Origin: Poindextera sp965277425
GTDB lineage: Bacteria; Pseudomonadota; Alphaproteobacteria; Caulobacterales; Caulobacteraceae
Assembly: GCA_965277425.1 (NCBI GenBank)
Contig: CBDICR010000005.1
Span: 124,001-188,000 of the forward strand
DNA length: 64,000 bases
Direction of reading: 5' to 3'
The notes under the pieces are model-generated. The model did no database searches, had not been told where the DNA came from, and saw nothing but the letters and a program-made list of their open reading frames with translations. The position numbers were made by a program, and so were the translations under genes. Of the stretch, positions 1 through 7,772 are shown piece by piece. Within the stretch, counting starts at the first letter, position 1; every line of letters starts with the position of its first letter.

Positions 1-1
1 T

Positions 2-1066
2 CCCACCGTCTATGACAACCGGCTGTACGTGCCCGTTTCCTCGGGCGAGGAATTCTACGCGCAGAATGACCAATATCCGTGCTGCCGTTTCCGCGGCGCC
101 GTCGTTGCGCTCGACGCGTCGACCGGCAAGATCCTGTGGAAGACCTATACCGTCGCGGCCGAGCCCCACCCGACGGGGATCAATGCGAAGGGGGTGACCC
201 GCTACGGTCCCGCGGGCGGAGCGGTATGGTCGGCGCCCACGGTCGATCCCAAGCTCGGGCTTCTCTACGTCGGAACCGGCAACTCCTATACCGACACGCC
301 CAATGAAGGATCGGACGCGGTTCTCGCCATCGACATGGCGACGGGGGCCATCCGCTGGTCTCAAAAGCTGACCCCCAAGGACAACTACATCATCGGCTGC
401 TATAAGGGCCAAAGGCGGGGCGCCAACTGCCCCAGCGAGACGGGCGGCGACTATGATGTCGGCGACTCGCCCATCCTTCAGACCCTTCCCGGCGGCAAGC
501 GACTCCTGCTGGTCGGGCAGAAATCCAGCCAGGTCTGGGCGTTCGACCCGGACAACGGCGGACGGCTGGTATGGACCAAGCGCCTCAGCGTCGGCGGATC
601 GCTCGGCGGCGTCGAGTTCGGGCCGGCCAACGACGGCGAACGGCTCTATGTCGGCATCGCCGACATCTTCATGCGCCGGGCCGCCCGCCCCGGCGTGACC
701 GCCTTCGAGATCACCGATGGGCGGATCGACTGGCAGACCCCATCGCCGCCGCTGCCCTGCCGTTGGAATAACCCCTACTGCGACCCCGCCATCTCGCAGG
801 CGCTCACGGCCATTCCGGGCGTGGTGTTCGCCGGGGCGATGAACGGCCGGCTTCGGGCCTATTCGGCCGACAAGGGCGCGGTGTTGTGGGAATTCGACAC
901 CGGCGGGAGCTTCCCGACCTTGAGCGGCCGACAGGCGCAGGGCGGGGTTCTAGACGCAGCCGGCCCGGTGGCGGCTGACGGCATGGTCTATGTGCACTCA
1001 GGCTATGCCGGACGTTCGGGCTCGAGCGGCACGGTGCTGCTCGCCTTCTCCGTCGACGGGAAATGA
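2..1066 (+). CDS. PQQ-dependent alcohol dehydrogenase, polyvinyl-alcohol-dehydrogenase-like (5' partial)
   Basis: The reading frame is open from base 2, so the start lies upstream of the window; about 354 residues of the C-terminal part are present. It shows repeated beta-propeller blades of the PQQ quinoprotein type (VVALDASTGKILW, VLAIDMATGAIRW, WAFDPDNGG) and a vicinal Cys pair in YPCCRF, a feature of PQQ alcohol dehydrogenases. The stretch GAVWSAPTVDPKLGLLYVG resembles periplasmic polyvinyl-alcohol dehydrogenase and related cytochrome-linked quinoproteins. These oxidise secondary or polymeric alcohols in the periplasm and pass electrons to cytochrome c. The signal peptide and any cytochrome domain would lie outside the window. 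Substrate is not determinable. Followed by a palindromic repeat that may end transcription. Confidence 0.8.
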   Translation, partial: PTVYDNRLYVPVSSGEEFYAQNDQYPCCRFRGAVVALDASTGKILWKTYTVAAEPHPTGINAKGVTRYGPAGGAVWSAPTVDPKLGLLYVGTGNSYTDTPNEGSDAVLAIDMATGAIRWSQKLTPKDNYIIGCYKGQRRGANCPSETGGDYDVGDSPILQTLPGGKRLLLVGQKSSQVWAFDPDNGGRLVWTKRLSVGGSLGGVEFGPANDGERLYVGIADIFMRRAARPGVTAFEITDGRIDWQTPSPPLPCRWNNPYCDPAISQALTAIPGVVFAGAMNGRLRAYSADKGAVLWEFDTGGSFPTLSGRQAQGGVLDAAGPVAADGMVYVHSGYAGRSGSSGTVLLAFSVDGK

Positions 1067-1165
1067 CGGAAATCGATTGCGAGCCTCGCTGGAGTCGATC
1101 GAAGCGCCTCAAGGCCAGTTCGAGCGGCTGGGATTGAGCTAGGCCGAGGGCCAACCCACTCGGAA

Positions 1166-1316
1166 CCCTTTCCGTTGGCGGACGGGGGAAGGGCAGGGTT
1201 GGGGTGTTTACCGACGGTGTGGGTTGGGGCGCGAGTGGGCGCGGAGCCCATCATCGCCCATCACCCAAACTCAGCGGCGACACCCCCACCCAACCCTCCC
1301 CCATCGAGGGGGAGGG
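1166..1316. repeat. Paired inverted intergenic palindromes (REP-like)
   Basis: Two related units face each other. The right unit (1277-1316) ends in a hairpin with a 9-bp stem, CCCTCCCCC at 1294-1302 and GGGGGAGGG at 1308-1316. It is preceded by a CACCCCCACCCAAC tract. The left unit (about 1166-1224) has an imperfect CCCTTTCC/GGGGAAGGG hairpin followed by the complementary AGGGTTGGGGTGT tract. The same architecture recurs at 50399-50540, and simple hairpins of the same kind at 2541-2565 and 63790-63812. It lies between convergent genes and could also act as a bidirectional terminator. The rest of gap 1067-1350 shows no gene. Confidence 0.7.
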
Positions 1317-1350
1317 CTGTTTGGACGAGGCCGTCAACAGCCAGAAAACG

Positions 1351-2460
1351 CTAATACACCACCACCGAGCGAATGCTTTCGCCGCTGTGCATCAGATCGA
1401 AAGCCTCGTTGATGCGCTCGAGCGGCAGGGTGTGGGTGATCATCGGATCGATCTCGATCTTGCCGCCCATGTACCAGTCGACGATCTTCGGCACGTCCGT
1501 GCGGCCGCGCGCGCCGCCGAAGGCCGTGCCGCGCCAGACCCGGCCGGTGACCAGCTGAAACGGCCGGGTGGCGATTTCCGCCCCGGCGGGCGCAACCCCG
1601 ATCACCACGCTCTCGCCCCAGCCGCGATGGCAGGCCTCCAGCGCCTGGCGCATCACCGTGACGTTGCCGGTGCAGTCGAAGGTGTAGTCGGCCCCGCCGG
1701 CGGTCAGTTCGACCAGATGGGCGACCACGTCGCCCGAGATGTCCTTCGGATTGACGAAATGGGTCATGCCGAACCGCTCGCCCCAGGCTTTTCGATCCGG
1801 GTTGAGATCGACCCCGACGATCATGTCGGCGCCGGCGAGCCGCAAACCCTGCACCACGTTCAGCCCGATGCCGCCGAGGCCGAAGACGACGGCCTTGGCG
1901 CCCGGCTCGACCTTGGCCGTGTTGATCACCGCCCCGACCCCGGTGGTGACGCCGCAGCCGATGTAGCAGATCTTGTCGAAGGGCGCGTCGTCGCGGACCT
2001 TGGCGACGGCGATCTCGGGCAGGACGGTGAAGTTCGAGAAGGTCGAGCAGCCCATATAATGATGCACGCTGGCGCCCTTGTAGGAAAACCGCGAGGTCCC
2101 GTCCGGCATCACGCCCTTGCCCTGCGTGGCGCGGATCGCCGTACACAGATTGGTCTTGCGCGACAGGCAGGACTTACATTGACGACATTCCGGCGTGTAC
2201 AGCGGAATGACGTGATCGCCCGGCCCCACCGAGGTGACGCCGGCGCCGACCTCGACCACCACGCCCGCGCCTTCATGGCCGAGCACCGAGGGGAACAGCC
2301 CCTCCGAGTCCATGCCCGACAAGGTGTAGGCGTCGGTATGGCAGACGCCGGTGGCCTTGATCTCGACCAGCACCTCGCCGGCGCGCGGGCCTTCAAGGTC
2401 GAGTTCGACGATCTCAAGCGGCTTGGCGGCCTCGAAGGCGACCGCGGCGCGGGTTTTCAT
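1351..2460 (-). CDS. frmA: S-(hydroxymethyl)glutathione dehydrogenase / class III alcohol dehydrogenase
   Basis: 369 aa, the usual length of class III zinc alcohol dehydrogenases. It oxidises S-hydroxymethylglutathione (formaldehyde plus GSH) with NAD+ to S-formylglutathione in the cytoplasm. Catalytic zinc ligands are visible in TGVCHTDAYTL, GHEGAGVV and GCGVTTGVGAV. The structural zinc lobe is CRQCKSCLSRKTNLC. The Rossmann motif is VFGLGGIGLNVVQG. The start ATG is chosen from an AGGAG ten bases upstream; the frame stays open further upstream but has no family homology there. It lies downstream of the ferritin-like and GMC genes on the same strand. The usual partner S-formylglutathione hydrolase is not next to it. 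A hairpin at 2541-2565 separates it from the gene upstream. Confidence 0.95.
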   Translation of the reverse strand: MKTRAAVAFEAAKPLEIVELDLEGPRAGEVLVEIKATGVCHTDAYTLSGMDSEGLFPSVLGHEGAGVVVEVGAGVTSVGPGDHVIPLYTPECRQCKSCLSRKTNLCTAIRATQGKGVMPDGTSRFSYKGASVHHYMGCSTFSNFTVLPEIAVAKVRDDAPFDKICYIGCGVTTGVGAVINTAKVEPGAKAVVFGLGGIGLNVVQGLRLAGADMIVGVDLNPDRKAWGERFGMTHFVNPKDISGDVVAHLVELTAGGADYTFDCTGNVTVMRQALEACHRGWGESVVIGVAPAGAEIATRPFQLVTGRVWRGTAFGGARGRTDVPKIVDWYMGGKIEIDPMITHTLPLERINEAFDLMHSGESIRSVVVY

Positions 2461-2540
2461 GAGACGAATTCTCCTATGCGCCATCTCGCAGGGCGTTCGC
2501 ATAAGCCCCTTCATGATCTCAGGGAAGAGCGCAAGCCGAC

Positions 2541-2565
2541 GATCCTCCCCCAACGGGGGAGGATC
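2541..2565. repeat. Perfect 11-bp stem hairpin (REP-like / possible terminator)
   Basis: GATCCTCCCCC (2541-2551), loop AAC, GGGGGAGGATC (2555-2565). It sits in the 121-base gap after the stop of the ferritin-like gene and before frmA. It belongs to the same C-rich/G-rich hairpin family seen elsewhere in the window. No T-run follows on the minus strand, so attenuation rather than full termination is possible. Confidence 0.7.
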
Positions 2566-2581
2566 TAGAGGCCCCGTCCGG

Positions 2582-3706
2582 CTACTCGGCGGCGACCAGA
2601 TCGGCCTTGGCGCGGTCCTTGAAATTAATCGCCTGCAGATAGCGGATGCCGTCCTCGGCGATATCGTCGCCGACCATCCGGTCGCCCTCGGCGCGCAGCT
2701 CGTCCATGTCGACATAGGCCGCGTAGAAGTTCATCGTCCGGCCGGTGATCAGGCCGGCGTTCAACAGCGTCTTGATCAGCACCCGGAAGATATTGGTCTC
2801 GCCCTTGAAGCGGCGGGTCGGGTCGCGGTGTTTGCGGCGCTCGATTATATCGGCGATCACCCGCTCCGGGTCGAGGCCGAATTCGCCGTAGATCACCGTC
2901 TGCTGCTCGGGCGAGCCCTGGTTGAACAGAAGGCTCTGGGCGCAGTGGGCGGCCCAGTCCTCGACCATGTTGCGCTCGGCTTCGGTCAGTTTCGGGATGG
3001 TGCGGTCGGCCCAGATCTTGCCGAACTTGTGATGGAAGGCCTCGTCGGTCATGACGAGCTGGAACAGTTTCTTGGCGACCGGGTCCCGATTGACCCTGTA
3101 GCCGTTGGCGAAGGCGCCCATGGCCAGGCCCTCGACCAGCATCTGCATGCCGATGATCTTCTTATAGACCTCCGGCGCCTCGATGATCTCGACCAAGAGC
3201 GCCTTCAGCGCCGCGCCGCAAGGCACGGGCCGGCCCCAGCGCGACTTGATGTACTTGGCGAAGGCGGTGACGTGGCGAGCCTCTTCTCGGGTCTGGTTGG
3301 CGGCGTATTCCTGTGCGCCCTGATCGTAGAGCACGTGGCAGAGCGAGGCCGAGAGGTTCAGCGCGCCCTGCTCGCCATGCAGGATGGACGAGAAATTCCA
3401 CAGCTGCATGTAATTGACGAAGCGGATCTTTTCCTTCGGATCGGCGAGCTTTTCCGCCACATAGGGCAGCTTGAGGATCGGGCTCTGCTCCTCCGGGACC
3501 ATGGCGATGTTGTCCATGTCGAAGGGCTCGTCGAAGTCGATATAGCGCTTGTCGAGCGGATCCCAGAAGTGGTCGTGAGTGGCCGAGATGATCTTGTCGA
3601 AGGCCGTGGTGCGGGCGTTGTAGCGGTCCAGCTCCAGCATGGATTCGAAATCGTCCGGCGCCACCGCGCCGTACATCTTGTCCTTGGTGATGTTTGCGTC
3701 GGCCAT
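2582..3706 (-). CDS. Ferritin-like di-iron protein
   Basis: 374 aa. It has a ferritin-like / ribonucleotide-reductase-R2-like helical fold with two carboxylate-histidine clusters, EEARHV near residue 140 and DEAFHHKFG near residue 222. These are typical of di-iron centres. No R1 partner, signal peptide or membrane segment is seen. Such proteins in Caulobacterales and sphingomonads are annotated only as ferritin-like, and the substrate is unknown. The ATG at 3706 is preceded by GAGGAGCG. The gene has its own promoter with an operator-like palindrome (3764-3782) at the end of the GMC oxidoreductase gene, and frmA follows. The context suggests oxidation of an alcohol, aldehyde or C1 compound, which is inference. 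Confidence 0.75.
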   Translation of the reverse strand: MADANITKDKMYGAVAPDDFESMLELDRYNARTTAFDKIISATHDHFWDPLDKRYIDFDEPFDMDNIAMVPEEQSPILKLPYVAEKLADPKEKIRFVNYMQLWNFSSILHGEQGALNLSASLCHVLYDQGAQEYAANQTREEARHVTAFAKYIKSRWGRPVPCGAALKALLVEIIEAPEVYKKIIGMQMLVEGLAMGAFANGYRVNRDPVAKKLFQLVMTDEAFHHKFGKIWADRTIPKLTEAERNMVEDWAAHCAQSLLFNQGSPEQQTVIYGEFGLDPERVIADIIERRKHRDPTRRFKGETNIFRVLIKTLLNAGLITGRTMNFYAAYVDMDELRAEGDRMVGDDIAEDGIRYLQAINFKDRAKADLVAAE

Positions 3707-3763
3707 CGTGAGCGCTCCTCGTCGGGAGGCGAAAGATGCCGCGCGGCCCAGGTCCTCGCAAGC

Positions 3764-3782
3764 GTTATATGAACAGTGTTCA
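3764..3782 (-). promoter_or_regulatory. Promoter -10 with adjoining 13-bp palindromic operator candidate
   Basis: On the minus strand a perfect palindrome TGAACACTGTTCA (3770-3782) is followed directly by TATAAC (3764-3769), a good -10. The element lies 58 bases upstream of the ferritin-like gene start and overlaps the stop codon of the GMC gene. The -35 region is weak. The layout, with a regulator half-site pair abutting the -10, resembles TetR-type repression. The regulator is unknown; the palindrome differs from the operator of the TetR gene at 22 kb. Confidence 0.5.
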
Positions 3783-5408
3783 GGCGCGAACGCCGGCCAG
3801 GATCATCGCCGCGGCCTTTTCCGCGATCATCACCGTTGGCGCATTGGTGTTGCCGGAGGTGATGGTCGGCATCACCGAGGCGTCGGCGATGCGCAGGCCC
3901 TCAAAGCCGCGCACCCGCAGCGCGCCATCGACCACCGCGTTCTCGTCCATCCCCATGCGGCAGGTTCCGACCGGGTGGAAGATGGTGGTGGCGATACGGC
4001 CGATGGCGGCCAGCAATTCAGCGGGGTCGGTCACCTCAATGCCTGGGCGATATTCATCGGGGTGATAATCGGCGAGGCCCGGCGCGGCGCAGATGCTGCG
4101 GGTCAGGGCGATAGCCTCCAACGCCACCGCCTGGTCGGCCGGATCGGACAGATAGTTGGGCCGGATCGCCGGCGCTGCACTCGGGTCTGGGCTCGTCAGG
4201 CTGACCTCGCCGCGGCTGCGCGGGCGGATATTGCAGACCGAGGCGGTCAGGGCGTCAAAGGCGTGCAGCGGCTCGCCGAAGGCCTCCAGACTGAGCGGCT
4301 GGACGTGGTATTCGAGGTTGGGCGTGGCGTGGCGGTCGGACGAATAGGCGAACATGCCGAGTTGGCTGGGCGCCATCGACATCGGGCCGGTGCGGAAAAG
4401 CCCGTATTCCAGCCCGATCATCGCCTTGCCGAAAAGGCTAGCCGCCCGACTGTTCAACGTGCCGCCCGAGGTCTTGTAGACGGTGCGGATCTGCAGGTGA
4501 TCCTGCAGATTGGCGCCGACGCTTGGTGCATCCTTCACCACCGCGACGCCGTGGCGCTGCAACAGCGCGCCCGGCCCGATTCCGCTCAGCTGCAGGATGT
4601 GCGGCGAGCCGATCGCGCCGGCGGCCAGGATCACCTCGGCCTTGGCCGCGGCCTCGACCAGGCGTCCGTTCAAGCGGAAGCGCACGCCGCGCGCGCGACC
4701 CTGATCCAGCACCAGTTGCTCGACCAGGGCGTTTGTCGCCACGCGTAGATTCGGCCGCCGGATCACCGGACGCAGAAATCCCCGCGCCGCGCTCCAGCGC
4801 AGGCCGCCGTGCTGGTTGACGTCGAAGAGGGCGCTGCCGAAATTGTCGCCGCGATTGAAGTCGCTCGTCTTCGGTATGCCGCATTGGGCCGCCGCCTGGG
4901 CGAAGGCGTCGAGAATCGGCCAGCTCAGCCGCTGGCGGTTGACCTTCAACGGACCGCCGACGCCGTGCATCGTATCTTCGCCGCCGTAATAGTCCTCCGA
5001 GTTGCGAAAGAGCGGCAGCACGTCGTCCCAGCCCCAGCCGGTCAGGCCAAGCTGGCGCCAATGGTCGTAGTCGGCCGCCTGGCCGCGCATATAGATCATG
5101 CCGTTGATCGAAGACGAGCCGCCCAGCAGCCGCCCGCGCGGATATTTCAGCGCCCGCCCGCCGAGACCCGCCTCCTCGGCGGTCAAGAAACACCAGTCCG
5201 TGCGCGGCTTGCCCTGGGTGTAGAGATAGCCGATCGGCACATGCACCCAGAACAGCCGGTCATGGCCGCCGGCCTCGAGCAGCAGCACGCGATGGCGTGG
5301 ATCGGCGCTCAACCGGTTGGCCAGCACGCACCCCGCCGACCCCGCGCCGACGATGATGAAATCGTAGTCTCCGAAGGACTCGGGGGCGGATGGTGTCGGG
5401 GGCGCCAT
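3780..5408 (-). CDS. GMC family oxidoreductase (choline/alcohol dehydrogenase type)
   Basis: 542 aa, a typical GMC length. The N-terminal FAD motif is FIIVGAGSAGCVLANRLS, followed by GGSSSINGMIYMRG (GMC signature 1) and the AGAIGSPHILQLSGIGP stretch (signature 2). The C-terminal active-site region has FHPVGTCRMG and TSGNTNAPTVMIAEKAA. It oxidises a primary alcohol to an aldehyde with FAD, usually in the cytoplasm; no signal peptide is seen. The ATG at 5408 lies 8 bases from a TATAGAT box on the minus strand (5417-5423), so its mRNA may be leaderless. It is the first gene of the leftward set with the ferritin-like gene and frmA. Confidence 0.9.
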   Translation of the reverse strand: MAPPTPSAPESFGDYDFIIVGAGSAGCVLANRLSADPRHRVLLLEAGGHDRLFWVHVPIGYLYTQGKPRTDWCFLTAEEAGLGGRALKYPRGRLLGGSSSINGMIYMRGQAADYDHWRQLGLTGWGWDDVLPLFRNSEDYYGGEDTMHGVGGPLKVNRQRLSWPILDAFAQAAAQCGIPKTSDFNRGDNFGSALFDVNQHGGLRWSAARGFLRPVIRRPNLRVATNALVEQLVLDQGRARGVRFRLNGRLVEAAAKAEVILAAGAIGSPHILQLSGIGPGALLQRHGVAVVKDAPSVGANLQDHLQIRTVYKTSGGTLNSRAASLFGKAMIGLEYGLFRTGPMSMAPSQLGMFAYSSDRHATPNLEYHVQPLSLEAFGEPLHAFDALTASVCNIRPRSRGEVSLTSPDPSAAPAIRPNYLSDPADQAVALEAIALTRSICAAPGLADYHPDEYRPGIEVTDPAELLAAIGRIATTIFHPVGTCRMGMDENAVVDGALRVRGFEGLRIADASVMPTITSGNTNAPTVMIAEKAAAMILAGVRA

Positions 5409-5444
5409 GGGTCGCGATCTATACTCGAAACGCGAAATCGACTA

Positions 5445-5475
5445 CATATGGCGTTATCTCATTCCTCGCCATATG
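5445..5475. promoter_or_regulatory. Inverted-repeat operator candidate of the toxin-antitoxin operon
   Basis: Perfect 9-bp inverted repeat: CATATGGCG (5445-5453), 13-base spacer, CGCCATATG (5467-5475). It ends 13 bases before the antitoxin ATG. AbrB- and MazE-type antitoxins commonly bind inverted repeats in their own promoter, so autoregulation by the TA complex is likely. It also lies upstream of the divergent GMC gene, which it could influence. Confidence 0.65.
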
Positions 5476-5488
5476 CGGAAGTTACGCC

Positions 5489-5743
5489 ATGAATGCCATC
5501 AGAGGGCGCGTCACCGAATCCGGGCGGGTCAGCCTGCCGGCCGAACTACGCAAGGCGGTGGGCCTGAATCACGGCGGCGACGTCGTCTTCCAACTCTACG
5601 GCCGGGAGATTCGCATCCGCACCGTGGATGAAGTCATCGATCGCGCCCAAGCCCTTAGCCGTAAGCTGCTAGGCGACGCGCCCGACGCCTCGGTCGACGC
5701 CTTCCTCGCTGAGCGCAGACGCGACGCCGAGCGCGAACCTTGA
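5489..5743 (+). CDS. AbrB/MazE-family antitoxin (VapB type)
   Basis: 84 aa. The N-terminal SpoVT/AbrB swapped-hairpin DNA-binding domain is seen in GRVTESGRVSLPAELRKAVG and in GGDVVFQLYGREIRIRTVDE. The C-terminal helix VDAFLAERRRDAE is probably the toxin-neutralising tail. The ATG at 5489 follows GCGGAAG; longer in-frame starts upstream would run across the inverted-repeat operator and are unlikely. It neutralises the PIN toxin encoded next and probably represses the operon through the repeat at 5445-5475. The stop TGA overlaps the toxin start. Confidence 0.85.
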   Translation: MNAIRGRVTESGRVSLPAELRKAVGLNHGGDVVFQLYGREIRIRTVDEVIDRAQALSRKLLGDAPDASVDAFLAERRRDAEREP

Positions 5744-6126
5744 CCTGTGTCCTCGACGCTTCGGCGCTGCTAGCCGTGCTGCTCCGCGAGCCCGGCGGCG
5801 ACATGGTGCGCGCCGAATTGGCCGATGCCGCGATGTCCACCGTCAATCTGGCCGAGGTGGTCGCCTACTACGCCCGCAATGGCGCGAACCCCCGCAACAT
5901 CGCGGAGATGCTGGATCCTTTGCCGTTCGCCCGCGTCCCACTGGACAGCGACCTCGCCTTCGACTGCGGGCTAATGCTGCCCGCGACCCGCGCAGCCGGC
6001 CTCTCACTTGGCGACCGCGCCTGCCTCGCCCTCGCCCGCCGCCTGGCCTGCCGAGCTCTGACGGCCGACCGCTCCTGGGCGGCCGTCAGCAAGGCGGTAG
6101 GGGTTGAGGTGGATATGGTGCGATGA
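5740..6126 (+). CDS. vapC: PIN-domain ribonuclease toxin (VapC-like)
   Basis: 128 aa. PIN fold with the expected acidic residues: Asp in VLDASALLA (near residue 6), Glu in NLAEVV (near 38), Asp in LSLGDRACLALA (near 92) and Asp in TADRSW (near 110). PIN toxins are Mg2+-dependent endoribonucleases that cut tRNA or other RNA. The start is TTG at 5740, overlapping the antitoxin stop as TTGA; no in-frame ATG or GTG is available close by. Coupled translation plus a weak start codon would keep toxin below antitoxin. The target is unknown. Confidence 0.88.
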   Translation: MTCVLDASALLAVLLREPGGDMVRAELADAAMSTVNLAEVVAYYARNGANPRNIAEMLDPLPFARVPLDSDLAFDCGLMLPATRAAGLSLGDRACLALARRLACRALTADRSWAAVSKAVGVEVDMVR

Positions 6127-6172
6127 GTGAGGCGCGACCATATCACACCCCGCGGTCCAATCGGGACACGAG

Positions 6173-6451
6173 ATGACTCTAGTCGGGCAAGTGTCGCTGA
6201 CTGTTGCGGTCTTCTTGGCCGCTGCCGCTGCAGGCGCCTGGATGTTCGGCGTCTTTCACTTGGTCATGCTCCAAGTCCGAGTCTTGCAAGCAAAGTCGAG
6301 CCCTCGGCAGGCGCTCGCCGGCCGGTTCCGGCCCGAAGCTTCAAAAGTCCATCGGCGAATGTTCAACAGGGCCGTATTCGCGTTCCTGGCTCTTATTGTC
6401 GTGACGATGCTGGTAGGTTTGTTCGGGGCAGCCTGGGGCGGCTGGCGCTGA
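6173..6451 (+). CDS. Small two-pass membrane protein, unknown function
   Basis: 92 aa. Hydrophobic segments at about residues 6-34 (VSLTVAVFLAAAAAGAW) and 66-90 (VFAFLALIVVTMLVGLFG) predict two transmembrane helices with a basic loop between them (SPRQALAGRFRPEASKVHRR). No family is recognised. The ATG follows a GGGACACGAG stretch. It ends 16 bases before the convergent amidohydrolase stop. Coding is supported by the coherent hydrophobic/basic pattern, but expression is unproven. Confidence 0.55.
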   Translation: MTLVGQVSLTVAVFLAAAAAGAWMFGVFHLVMLQVRVLQAKSSPRQALAGRFRPEASKVHRRMFNRAVFAFLALIVVTMLVGLFGAAWGGWR

Positions 6452-6467
6452 TATATTTGCTGCCGCC

Positions 6468-7664
6468 CTACTCCGCCGCGATCAGATGCGCGGGCCGCCT
6501 CAGATCCGCCGCCAGGCCTTCGCCCATCAGGTCGATGAAGTTCTCGCGGTAGAAGCGGTCGACCGCCGGCCGGGGCGTTCCGGCCAGGGAATCGTTGAAC
6601 CGCTTCAGCGGATTGCGGCCGCCTTCGACGTGCGGAAAGTCGGAGGAGAAGAGACAGATCTGGTCGCCGGAATTGGCGATGATCCAGCCCGTGTCCTCGT
6701 GTGGATAGGGGGTCACGCGCACCTGGCGGCGGACGATCTCGCTGGGCGGGGCCGAGAGCCGGTGCAGCCGCTCCTCGTTCTTGAAGAAGGCGGCATGCGA
6801 GGAATCCATGAAGCGCATCCAGCTCGGAACCCAGGAGGCGCCCAGTTCGATCGCGCCGAACTTCAGCTTCGGGAACCGGTCCATCACCCCGTCGATGATC
6901 AGGCAGGCCAGGGTCTGCATCACCGAATTGGGGATGGGCATGAAGGAGACCGAGGTGAAGTTCTCCTCGCCGCCATGAAAATCCTTCACCCGCGGCAGGC
7001 CGTTTTCGAAATAGTCCGGGTTCAGCTTCTCCTCGCCGCCGACGTGGAAGAGGATCGGAAGGCTGGCTTCCTCGGCCTGCGCCCAGACCGGGTCGAAGCC
7101 GACATGGCTGGGCGAATGGCTCTTGGGGCAGCGCGAGGCGACGAGGATGGCTTTTGCCCCGAGCGCGATGGCCTCCTTCGCGGCCTGGGCGGCGCGCTCG
7201 AAATCCATCAGTGGCACGTATCCGGTGGGAAGCAGCCGGCGGTCGACCGAACAGAAGTCGGTCATCATCCGGTTGTGTGCGGTGGCCGCGGCATAGGCGA
7301 GATCGATATCATCGCCGTATTCGAGCTGGAAATTGCCCAGGCAGAAGGTGGTGAAGACCAGTTGACTGGCGAAGCCCAGATAGTCGATGGCCTTGGGGCG
7401 ATCGGCCGGCAGGAAGGCGCCCAAGGCCGCCTGGTTCTTGCGCAGCAGGATGTTGTCCTCCGCCCCGGCGCGGAATTCGGGATCCTGGTGCTGGCGGCGC
7501 GCGGACTCGGCCCAGCCGGCGGGCTTGCCCAGCTTGTGCTTGTAGATCGGCAAGGCGTGGTAGCGCGCCAGCATCGCGGCGTCGAAATAGGGATCGAGGC
7601 AGTCCGGCAACTCCATCAGGTGGGAGTCGGCGTCGTGGATGATCTGGTCCTGCACATAGGCCAT
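6468..7664 (-). CDS. Amidohydrolase family 2 (metal-dependent hydrolase/decarboxylase type)
   Basis: 398 aa, TIM-barrel amidohydrolase-2 family, which includes decarboxylases of the ACMSD/LigW group and hydrolases. Visible features are HDADSHLMELPD near the N-terminus (a variant of the HxH motif), ILFHVGGEE (metal His) near residue 210 and LFSSDFPHVEGG (catalytic Asp) near residue 342. A strong GGAGGACG precedes the ATG. Cytoplasmic, no signal. Substrate unknown. It stands alone on the minus strand, downstream of the UxaA-family gene with a 108-base gap, so it could be co-transcribed with it. Confidence 0.85.
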   Translation of the reverse strand: MAYVQDQIIHDADSHLMELPDCLDPYFDAAMLARYHALPIYKHKLGKPAGWAESARRQHQDPEFRAGAEDNILLRKNQAALGAFLPADRPKAIDYLGFASQLVFTTFCLGNFQLEYGDDIDLAYAAATAHNRMMTDFCSVDRRLLPTGYVPLMDFERAAQAAKEAIALGAKAILVASRCPKSHSPSHVGFDPVWAQAEEASLPILFHVGGEEKLNPDYFENGLPRVKDFHGGEENFTSVSFMPIPNSVMQTLACLIIDGVMDRFPKLKFGAIELGASWVPSWMRFMDSSHAAFFKNEERLHRLSAPPSEIVRRQVRVTPYPHEDTGWIIANSGDQICLFSSDFPHVEGGRNPLKRFNDSLAGTPRPAVDRFYRENFIDLMGEGLAADLRRPAHLIAAE

Positions 7665-7772
7665 CGGGCGTCCTCCAGGGTCTTGTCTTTATCTTTTGCC
7701 GGACAGGATACGGCCACTGGCCGGGCGGTTTCAACCGGCGTGACACAGTCAGGCCGTCATCGATTCGGTCGC

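Noticed and set aside
1204..2568. Long plus-strand open frame opposite frmA
   Set aside because: It is the antisense shadow of a clear class III alcohol dehydrogenase. Its translation is Asp/His/Arg-rich low-complexity protein with no family features.
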